64,000 bases of DNA, from contig CAXQOB010000012.1 of the NCBI GenBank assembly GCA_964225475.1, positions 34,656 to 98,655 on the forward strand, given 5' to 3'. Shown here piece after piece: positions 45,763 to 53,118 of the stretch; positions within the stretch are counted from its first letter, which is position 1; every line of letters starts with the position of its first letter. The position numbers and the translations under genes were made by a program. This stretch comes from Rubripirellula sp964225475 (GTDB lineage Bacteria > Planctomycetota > Planctomycetia > Pirellulales > Pirellulaceae). The notes beneath the pieces are model-generated. The model made no database searches. It saw only the letters and a program-made list of their open reading frames with translations, and had not been told where the DNA came from.

Positions 45763-46125
45763 ATGAAACGTGAACAATCAATGAGCGAAGAGAAAGAATC
45801 GAAGACGGAAAAGTCATCAAGGCCAACGGCATTCAGCCTTCGCACACTGCTGCTTCTCGTTCTAATCTTCGCGTTGGCAATGGGCTGGGCGCTTGATCGT
45901 GCCAAGATGAAATCCGTTTCAGAATCATCGGAATACGATATTCAAGGCCCTTTGTTTGTTCAATACACAGTCAGAAAATCTTCAAATAGCACTGCAGGGT
46001 CCAAAATCAGCGGGGCACTGGGCATCGATTTTAGAGGTGGCAACACGATTGTTCATACAAGGCAAGGTGGCACGGTACTTAGTTCGGCGAGTTTAGTTGA
46101 TTGCGTTTGGATATTCGACAATTAA
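45763..46125 (+). CDS. small membrane-anchored protein (planctomycete type)
   Basis: A 120-residue protein. A polar, Lys/Glu-rich N-terminus is followed by 'FSLRTLLLLVLIFALAMGWALD', a single membrane helix of the kind repeatedly seen at the start of planctomycete proteins of unknown function. An external domain of about 75 residues follows, with beta-rich character and no recognised family. The ATG at 45763 is used; a second at 45781 would remove six residues. Neither has a clear ribosome site. It precedes the sulfatase pair at 46358 by 232 bases, which include a strong inverted repeat. Confidence 0.7.
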   Translation: MKREQSMSEEKESKTEKSSRPTAFSLRTLLLLVLIFALAMGWALDRAKMKSVSESSEYDIQGPLFVQYTVRKSSNSTAGSKISGALGIDFRGGNTIVHTRQGGTVLSSASLVDCVWIFDN

Positions 46126-46208
46126 CACAAAGCGATTTGCCGACGTTTGCTCGGATATTTTGTTGGGACTGATCTTTCAGCCGCGTGTTAACGCTTTACT
46201 CATGAGGA

Positions 46209-46250
46209 CTGCTATAACATGCAGTAGGAATGAAGGCAGCGTTATAGCAG
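46209..46250. promoter_or_regulatory. 10-base perfect inverted repeat
   Basis: CTGCTATAAC (46209-46218) and GTTATAGCAG (46241-46250) are exact inverted copies separated by 22 bases. It lies 84 bases after the small membrane-protein gene and 108 bases before the sulfatase start. No T-run follows, so an operator or structured leader for the sulfatase pair is more likely than a simple terminator. Confidence 0.4.
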
Positions 46251-46357
46251 CTTGAAGGGCTGAATCATTTGACGCTCTTTCCAATTCATCGCTAAGAAAC
46301 TTCTTTCTGATCGTTGCTTAGTTTTCGCGCCAACCTATAACCACTCATTCATGCCTT

Positions 46358-47911
46358 ATGGTGATAAATAAAAGAGATCAGTTTTTGTCGGACTTGATTT
46401 ATCGAAACCCGCTTGCGGCGATTCTTGCGGTGCTTGCAAATTTGCTTTTGATCTTTGGGAATCTCTTTGCAGCGGACCGACCCAATATTCTGTTTTGTAT
46501 CTCCGATGATCAGAGTTATGCGCACACGGGCGTGAATGGGGATCCTGTTGTTCAAACCCCTGCGTTTGATAGGATCGCAAAGGAGGGATTGCGTTTCACG
46601 CACGCTTTCTGCGACGCACCGACATGTGGGCCATCTCGATCCGCAATCCTTACAGGGCAACATATATGGCGACTTGAGGAAGCGGGGAATATTCACAGTA
46701 CCCTTCCTGCAAAATTTGCAACCTACACGGAGATGTTAGAGGAATCAGGCTACGCGGTTGGTTTTACCGGCAAAGGATGGAGTCCGGGACGACTTGAACC
46801 CGGAGGACGCAGCAGTAATCCAGCGGGTGAACCATTTCAGAATCGCAAATGGAAGCCTGAATTGCGATCGATGGCAAACACGGATTATGCCGCGAATTTT
46901 CAAGATTTCCTTCAACAGGTTGAAGAGGATCAGCCATTCTGTTTTTGGCTTGGTACCTACGAGCCACATCGTGGATTTCAACCGGGTGCGGGTAAACTGA
47001 GTGGAAAAGATCCAGCGAAGGTCGTTGTGCCCCCTATTTTTCCCGATAACGAAATCATACGCAGTGATATTCTCGATTATCTCTTGGAGGTTGAAACCTT
47101 TGATCAGCAAGTAGCTCGGGCGATCGTTGCACTGCAAGTTCGAGGGGAACTTGATAACACGATCATCGTAGTAACAAGTGATCATGGTATGCCTTTCCCT
47201 AGAGCGAAGGCGAGTCTTTACGATGCGGGCTCAAAGGTTCCTCTCGCGATTCGCTGGCCCAATGGAATCAGCAACCCAGGCAGGACCGTCGACGAGTTTG
47301 TTAATTTAAGTGATCTCGCGCCGACGTTTTTACAGTGTGCTGGACTACAGCCGCCAGAGATGATGACGGCACGCGGTTTGACTGGTATTTTCAACGCGAA
47401 CGACACCGATGATCGTTCGGCAGCGTTGATTGCAATGGAACGCCATGATGGCTGCCGTAAAGGTGGTAAAGGATATCCTTGTCGAGCAATTCGGACTCGT
47501 GACTTTCTGTACATCTATAATTTTGAGCCTTCCCGATGGCCCTCCGGATCTCCTGACCCCGACGTTTGCGCCCGCTCGATTCCCTTTGGTGAAATTGACA
47601 GTTCACCCACGAAGAGTTTCATGATGGAGCATCGTAATGAGGATGGTGTTGCTCATATTGCTGAACTCGCATTTGGAATGCGGCCTGCGGAAGAACTCTA
47701 TGATCTTCGAAAGGATCCTCATCAAATGGTCAATGTCGCGGGATCGGTTCCAATGATAGACGTACAGCAATCTCTGCGGCGCAGGCTATTCGATTACCTT
47801 CGTGATACACTTGATCCACGTGTTGTGGGCGGTACCGTTGATTGGGACTATTATCCCTACTACGGAAAGGACAGTACAAAGGGATGGACTGTTGATGAGA
47901 AGCCTCGTTAA
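46358..47911 (+). CDS. secreted sulfatase, SGSH/heparan-sulfatase-like
   Basis: A 517-residue sulfatase. A signal-like hydrophobic segment (about 18-38, ending FAAD) is followed by 'LFCISDDQSYAHTG' and by CGPSR at 90-94, with catalytic Cys90. FTGKGWSPG replaces the usual GKWHLG, as in SGSH-like enzymes, and VTSDHGMPFPR with a C-terminal ELYDLRKDPHQ completes the pattern. ATG at 46358. Its last 17 bases overlap the start of the next sulfatase, so the two are probably translated together. Likely acts on sulfated amino sugars; the bacterial substrate is unknown. Confidence 0.92.
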   Translation: MVINKRDQFLSDLIYRNPLAAILAVLANLLLIFGNLFAADRPNILFCISDDQSYAHTGVNGDPVVQTPAFDRIAKEGLRFTHAFCDAPTCGPSRSAILTGQHIWRLEEAGNIHSTLPAKFATYTEMLEESGYAVGFTGKGWSPGRLEPGGRSSNPAGEPFQNRKWKPELRSMANTDYAANFQDFLQQVEEDQPFCFWLGTYEPHRGFQPGAGKLSGKDPAKVVVPPIFPDNEIIRSDILDYLLEVETFDQQVARAIVALQVRGELDNTIIVVTSDHGMPFPRAKASLYDAGSKVPLAIRWPNGISNPGRTVDEFVNLSDLAPTFLQCAGLQPPEMMTARGLTGIFNANDTDDRSAALIAMERHDGCRKGGKGYPCRAIRTRDFLYIYNFEPSRWPSGSPDPDVCARSIPFGEIDSSPTKSFMMEHRNEDGVAHIAELAFGMRPAEELYDLRKDPHQMVNVAGSVPMIDVQQSLRRRLFDYLRDTLDPRVVGGTVDWDYYPYYGKDSTKGWTVDEKPR

Positions 47912-49298
47912 GACCTGTGTTTTATTGTTGTTTGTTATCTCTCGCGTGGATGCATTTGCAAACGACTCGCCCAATGTGCTGTTTATTGCGGTGGATGATT
48001 TGCGTGATTGGGTGGGACATCTATCGGGCCATCCTCAGGCCCTCACTCCCAATATTGATCGACTCGCGAAGCAAGGTATCTCTTTCTCAAACGCTTACTG
48101 TTCAGCTCCTCTATGTAATCCCTCACGGATCAGCCTGTTGACGGGGATTGCTCCCTATCGTTCCGGTGTGTACGGCAATCGAGAAAAGCTACGAGACAAG
48201 CTGCCGACGGCGGTTACTTTGATGCAGCACTTTCGCTCTTCAGGCTATTCCGTTCGCGGAGCAGGAAAGATCTTTCACGGAACGAGTGCCTACGATCAAG
48301 ATTCGTGGGACGAATATTTTCGCCCGATAGGTCTGAGTCGGCTTCCGCGTATCGATCGCAGCAATGAATTGCCCAAAACAGCTTGGGCTCCTTGGGGGCC
48401 TGTCGAAGCCGACGATCATGAGCTTTTTGATGGTGCCAATGCTAACTGGGTTATTTCGCAGTTGAGAAAGTCACACCAGAAGCCATTTTTTCTTGCATAC
48501 GGGTTAACCAAGCCGCACTTACCTTGGGAGGTGCCCCAAAAGTACTTTGACCTTCATCCGCTCAGTGAGATCCTGTTGCCGAAGATTCAAGATGATGACC
48601 TCGGCGATGTACCATCATTTGGGCAGAAACTTGCGCGAGAAGTTTATGATCCCTCGGGGGAACGTGATTTTTCTACACCCGGAGGGGATCATCAGAATAT
48701 CCTTCGTCATCAACAATGGCGAAAAGCAGTTCAGGCTTACCTTGCGACCATTAGTTTCGCTGATGCACAAATTGGTCGTGTCTTAAAAGCTCTCGAAAAA
48801 AGCGAGCACTCTGATACCACCCTTGTTGTGCTTTGGGGTGATCACGGCTGGCATCTCGGTGAAAAAGAGCATTGGCGAAAACATGCTCTGTGGAGTGTTT
48901 CCTCGCGAACACCTCTCATTCTATCCATGCCGCGTGATGATTCTGATTACTCGAGAGGTGAAGTGTGTACGCGCACCGTGAGCTTAATTGATCTTTATCC
49001 AACACTGATCGATTTGTGCAATTTGAATCCTCGTAAAGAACTCGAAGGTAGAAGCCTCATGCCGCTTCTGAGGGACCCGTCCGGTAATTGGCCATACCCC
49101 GCGTTGACCACTCATGGTTTCAAAAATCACGCCGTTCAGCAAGCCGGTTGGCGTTACATTCGATATGGTGATGGCGGTGAAGAGTTGTACAACCATGATC
49201 TTGATCCGAATGAATGGATCAATCTTGCATCGGTTCCGGAGCACAAAGATACAATCAGGAGATTACGATCGCACTTGCCCGAGATCAATCGAAGATGA
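47895..49298 (+). CDS. secreted sulfatase, iduronate-2-sulfatase-like
   Basis: A 467-residue sulfatase of the iduronate-2-sulfatase branch: 'NVLFIAVDDLRDWVG' opens the mature protein after a signal peptide (about 1-22), CNPSR is at 74-78 with catalytic Cys74, and later come GAGKIFHG, KPHLPWEVPQKYFDL, VLWGDHGWHLGEKEHWRKHALW and a C-terminal ELYNHDLDPNEWINLA. These match the family well. The ATG at 47895 lies inside the end of the preceding sulfatase gene (17-base overlap) and begins the signal peptide, so the upstream frame start at 47802 is rejected. Works presumably in the periplasm, next to an SGSH-like partner. Confidence 0.93.
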   Translation: MRSLVKTCVLLLFVISRVDAFANDSPNVLFIAVDDLRDWVGHLSGHPQALTPNIDRLAKQGISFSNAYCSAPLCNPSRISLLTGIAPYRSGVYGNREKLRDKLPTAVTLMQHFRSSGYSVRGAGKIFHGTSAYDQDSWDEYFRPIGLSRLPRIDRSNELPKTAWAPWGPVEADDHELFDGANANWVISQLRKSHQKPFFLAYGLTKPHLPWEVPQKYFDLHPLSEILLPKIQDDDLGDVPSFGQKLAREVYDPSGERDFSTPGGDHQNILRHQQWRKAVQAYLATISFADAQIGRVLKALEKSEHSDTTLVVLWGDHGWHLGEKEHWRKHALWSVSSRTPLILSMPRDDSDYSRGEVCTRTVSLIDLYPTLIDLCNLNPRKELEGRSLMPLLRDPSGNWPYPALTTHGFKNHAVQQAGWRYIRYGDGGEELYNHDLDPNEWINLASVPEHKDTIRRLRSHLPEINRR

Positions 49299-49360
49299 TT
49301 CGAAGGCCGTATTACGAATGATTCTCGCTTCTGTTGATGAGAAGGTTGGGGAATATGATC

Positions 49361-49388
49361 GATTAGATTACCTGGAGCTAATCTAATC
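49361..49388. terminator. perfect hairpin at convergent gene ends
   Basis: GATTAGATTA (49361-49370) and TAATCTAATC (49379-49388) form ten perfect base pairs around the loop CCTGGAGC. It lies 62 bases after the iduronate-2-sulfatase-like gene and covers the stop codon of the convergent gene at 49383. No T-run follows. Confidence 0.4.
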
Positions 49389-52300
49389 ACCGTTACCAGC
49401 AAGCATCTGAGCAATTACAGGTCGTTTTTTTCGAATGAGCTCCAGATCCACTGTGATCCCAACGGTTTGGCTAATCGACTTGTAGAGAGTCTCCAATTCC
49501 CTGTTCCACCCTCCGGAAACGATCTGAAGAGGTGTTTCACCTCGCAAGTTTTTTGCTTTTGCTGAGGCTCCGTTCTCTAGAAGGGTTTTCACGATTTCCT
49601 CGCGGCAAAGGAAGGCTGCAACATGGAGAGCGGTGTTCCCGTCTCGGTTCGTTCCCGAAACATTGGCTCCTTGACGAACCAAAAACTCGGTGATCTGAAC
49701 TTCTCCATGTAATGCCGCCGTTCCAAGAGGAAGGGATCCCGATCGTGGTTGTCGCTCATTGATTCGAGCACGCTGTTGCGGACGATTGAGCAAACGTCTC
49801 AAGTGTTCTAGGTTGCCCTCGGCAATTGCCTCATGCATTGCATCGCGAATGTCGCGATCCTCTCTCGCCCTGAGTCCAACTAGCTCTTGTTTGGTTTTTT
49901 CATCTTCAGTGACGTTGAAGATAAAATCATTACTAAAGTGACCCTCTGGATTCTGAACTTGTAGGAGGTGTAAACCAGGAGAAGGCAGGGATGTGATCTC
50001 AATCTCGATACGGTCTTCTCCCAGAATTGTGAGATTTCCTTTTACCCGACGGCCATCAACAATGAGATGCGCGTCGGGTTCGACATGTCGCCCGCTGATC
50101 CGCATGGTGTTATTGCCAACGTGAAGGATCGGGAATTTCTGATGTCCACGCTGTCGTTCAATTGGGCCAAGGGTCCATAGTGCAGGCTGTGGATGTGAAA
50201 ATGACTCAGATTTTTTTCCATGACGTGCTGTGAATGTCCCAACGAACTCACCCTGCGCAGCCAGTTGGGTAATCTCGTGACGAGAGAATATCTCCGTATG
50301 TCCTTCTTTGACGTGATATTGACCGTTGGAAAATTGAAGTGCAATTTTTCGCGATAGGGACGCGTCAATCAAAACTCCTTCAGCCTCTAGGATAATTGCT
50401 TGCTCAATCGCTGAGGTTTCTAAGGCATCCAGCAGTTCTGAGGTTACTGGATCATTTGCCGTGGTTCGGTTGATTGTTACCTGCCTCGCAAACGTGCCGG
50501 AATATCCCGTGCTGCTTTCAAGCACCATGTCCCAAATGGGGTCGAATCGCGGTTGACCTTGCCAAGAAAACTGCCAGACTTGTTTTTCAGGTATCCCTTG
50601 CTCGGCCACACGCCGGTAGAAGTCGAAATCAATAATGTTAAGCCTGCCTTGAGGGAGAATTAGAAAACGGTCGTAAGCTCCTCGCCACGTTGGTGCATCC
50701 ATTCCCGAGCCCGGCGTATTGGTGCTGACTAAATATGGCATTCGATGGCAGTCCCCACAAACATTCGGCTTGGGTTTTTCATCGAGGTGACCTTTTATAT
50801 GAAAGAGGTCAAATCCCTCGGTTGCTCGATTTGATACGACGTTGGTGTACGCTCTTTTTTGTGACGGTGGGTAGGGAACGGCGAGTAGGAATTTTGCCAT
50901 CGCATCGCGTTTTTCGGCTGAAAGTGCGCCCGGCTTTCCTTCATCATTTTTTGATTCGCTGCCATGCATTCTCATGGTCGCGGCTAATCCACCGTCAATT
51001 AGATGGCGTGTCGCACTGGTCGGATCGCGTCTGTCACTGTTTGGGTTATCGGCTCCCCAAACATTAGCGCTGTTGTTTCCGCCATACGGATCTCCGGGAA
51101 TGCCGTCCCAATGAAAAGGAGCGGTATCGCGTAGCCCGCGAAGCGGCATTGTGGAACGAGGCATGATCTGATTGCCGCCCGATACAACAGGTGTATTGAG
51201 TACCCACAACAGCTGGTCCGTGTGGCCATCAGGATGACAGCTTGCGCAGGAGTAGGTTCCCGTCGTGGAGGCATCTGCATCATTGAACCAAGCACGCCCA
51301 AGTTTGATATCTGGATCTGTCGGATCATTGAGAGGAATGGATGTGGCGACGATTGGATTTCGAAGGTCAGACAGGTCAACCACAGAGATACTGTTGCCCA
51401 CTGCGTTGTAAACCCATGCAAATCTCCCCTGATCGGATTCATCTAAAGCAACCCCACGGGGAACCGAATCAACCTCAGTTTGACCAAGTACCTGGCCACT
51501 GCTTGCATCGATCGTGAAAAGTTTGTCACTACCAGCAGCACTTGCTATCAGTGTTTGATCGTCTCCTGTTACTTCAATGGCGAAAGGAGTCGCGAGTGCT
51601 TTACCTGCTTTAGGCTGATGTGGTGGTAGTGGTTCGAGATTGATGAAACTCGGTTCCTGAAGCCTTCCCTTGTCTGCTGTTATTTGCGTGATTTGATTTA
51701 GGAAAGCACGGTTTTCAAGTTGTTCTAACGTGTGGTATTTTGTGCCAGCTCGCCCGTTGATATCATTCCTTGCGTCCGTTTGTGCGATGAAAACATTCCC
51801 CTTGTTGTCCACGGTTATCCCGTACAGTAAGGTCCCTAAAGTGTTAACGACCTGAATCAGTCGGTCCGTTTCAGTGTCAAAGACAAAGAGGTCGCGATCA
51901 GGAACTTGAGGGTGTTTGACGATATCAACAACATGCCCGAGCGAGAGGACATTGTTGTGGAAAATCGAATGTTGCCATGCGTCAAAGGTAACGAGATCAC
52001 CATCGATTGCGTCGCCCCGACCGCCAGAGAGTTGTGTCTTGTTGTTGGATTCAAAAGGCAGGACATAAAGTTTCTTGTTGCGAACTACGATTGCACGCGG
52101 ATCCTGTGCCGGGATTCGGAGTCGATTAACGATCGACCTTTGGTTCACATCAATGACTGCTATTTCATTCTCTGACGATAACGCCACGTAGGCTTTTTGG
52201 TTTCCTGCGAACGCAATTCCAACAGGCTCGTCAAAGAGTGTTGCCTTGGTTTTTCGATTGAATGCTTGAATTGTGCTAATTACTTGCAGGAACGTCGTGC

Positions 52301-52682
52301 TTTTTGGATCATTATCAATGACGCTGACAGAGTCGGAGATGTGATTTGAAACCCATACCTCCTTACCATCAGGACGCACGGCAATGCTGACAGGGTCGAT
52401 CCCAACATTGACTCGGGTAATGAGACGTCTGTCGGTGCGATCTAAAACGTCTACTGTGTCTGAGGGTGTATTGACAACGAAAACACGATTGTTGTGAATC
52501 GCAATCGGTGCAAAGTGCGGACTACAGAAGAGAGGATGTCCGACTTCACGATAATTGACCTTCAAGGTCGCTCCGATCGCTGAGTCCTTGGTTGCGGTTC
52601 GGACCTCCGCATTGGAATGCGAGTTTGGTAATACCACATGAACTGTCAGCAGGATTACCACAATATTAAGAAGTCGCTTCAT
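49383..52682 (-). CDS. YVTN beta-propeller, cytochrome, TIG and ankyrin multidomain protein
   Basis: A 1099-residue secreted protein. A signal peptide (about 1-25) precedes a YVTN-type beta-propeller (about 35-460) with repeats such as VNTPSDTVDVLDR and VSNHISDSVSVIDND. Two heme-type motifs follow: CASCH at 479-483 and CGDCH at 642-646, within a di-heme cytochrome/MauG-like region. An IPT/TIG-like Ig domain lies at about 850-920, and two to three ankyrin repeats at about 983-1065 (GTAALHGEVQITEFLVRQGA; GNTALHVAAFLCREEIV). Ankyrin repeats on an exported cytochrome are unusual. The frame extends upstream to 52907, but the ATG at 52680-52682 (MKRLLNI) begins the signal peptide. The function is unknown; redox or surface-binding is inferred. 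Confidence 0.87.
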   Translation of the reverse strand: MKRLLNIVVILLTVHVVLPNSHSNAEVRTATKDSAIGATLKVNYREVGHPLFCSPHFAPIAIHNNRVFVVNTPSDTVDVLDRTDRRLITRVNVGIDPVSIAVRPDGKEVWVSNHISDSVSVIDNDPKSTTFLQVISTIQAFNRKTKATLFDEPVGIAFAGNQKAYVALSSENEIAVIDVNQRSIVNRLRIPAQDPRAIVVRNKKLYVLPFESNNKTQLSGGRGDAIDGDLVTFDAWQHSIFHNNVLSLGHVVDIVKHPQVPDRDLFVFDTETDRLIQVVNTLGTLLYGITVDNKGNVFIAQTDARNDINGRAGTKYHTLEQLENRAFLNQITQITADKGRLQEPSFINLEPLPPHQPKAGKALATPFAIEVTGDDQTLIASAAGSDKLFTIDASSGQVLGQTEVDSVPRGVALDESDQGRFAWVYNAVGNSISVVDLSDLRNPIVATSIPLNDPTDPDIKLGRAWFNDADASTTGTYSCASCHPDGHTDQLLWVLNTPVVSGGNQIMPRSTMPLRGLRDTAPFHWDGIPGDPYGGNNSANVWGADNPNSDRRDPTSATRHLIDGGLAATMRMHGSESKNDEGKPGALSAEKRDAMAKFLLAVPYPPSQKRAYTNVVSNRATEGFDLFHIKGHLDEKPKPNVCGDCHRMPYLVSTNTPGSGMDAPTWRGAYDRFLILPQGRLNIIDFDFYRRVAEQGIPEKQVWQFSWQGQPRFDPIWDMVLESSTGYSGTFARQVTINRTTANDPVTSELLDALETSAIEQAIILEAEGVLIDASLSRKIALQFSNGQYHVKEGHTEIFSRHEITQLAAQGEFVGTFTARHGKKSESFSHPQPALWTLGPIERQRGHQKFPILHVGNNTMRISGRHVEPDAHLIVDGRRVKGNLTILGEDRIEIEITSLPSPGLHLLQVQNPEGHFSNDFIFNVTEDEKTKQELVGLRAREDRDIRDAMHEAIAEGNLEHLRRLLNRPQQRARINERQPRSGSLPLGTAALHGEVQITEFLVRQGANVSGTNRDGNTALHVAAFLCREEIVKTLLENGASAKAKNLRGETPLQIVSGGWNRELETLYKSISQTVGITVDLELIRKKRPVIAQMLAGNGD

Positions 52683-53118
52683 GATTCGTTCTGAAAGAAT
52701 GGAGGTTGGCCGGATCTCGCTGGTGTGATTGGCTATTTTTTCAAGCAGCCATGTCGCCCAAAAGTCGCAGCCTAGGGGTACGCAAGAAGGACTGGAATGA
52801 TCCCTTCTTAGGTCGCTCGTCAACGGTTGAAAACACGATCGTGTCACTATTTTATCGCAGACGCAGATCAGAAGCCGTCCCCCTGATAGGTGTCTAAGCG
52901 ACAACATGCTGGGGTGTTTTCCGATAGCACTGTCGCATTCGTTTCACTCGCGTTTAGTAAGACCACCGTTGACGCGTTTATTGCTAAAAAAAACGCCGGG
53001 ATGTTGCAGAGAAAATCGCCAAGTCAATCCACGCGATCCAAATCTTGTGGATCTTTGAGAGTGAATTTCGCTCAATTCCTTTGACCACAAGGCTGATGTT
53101 TGGGCACTAGGGATTGTT
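52683..53118. other. intergenic, no gene supported
   Basis: About 435 bases between the multidomain propeller gene and the 3' end of the redoxin-like gene, both on the minus strand. Frames of 60-70 codons are present on both strands but carry no signal peptide or motif. The propeller gene promoter should lie near 52690-52780. I see no terminator with a T-run for the upstream operon. Confidence 0.45.

Noticed and set aside
52683..52907. 75-codon N-terminal extension of the propeller-cytochrome gene
   Set aside because: The extension is Cys/Arg/Ser-rich and precedes a normal signal peptide that starts at 52682.
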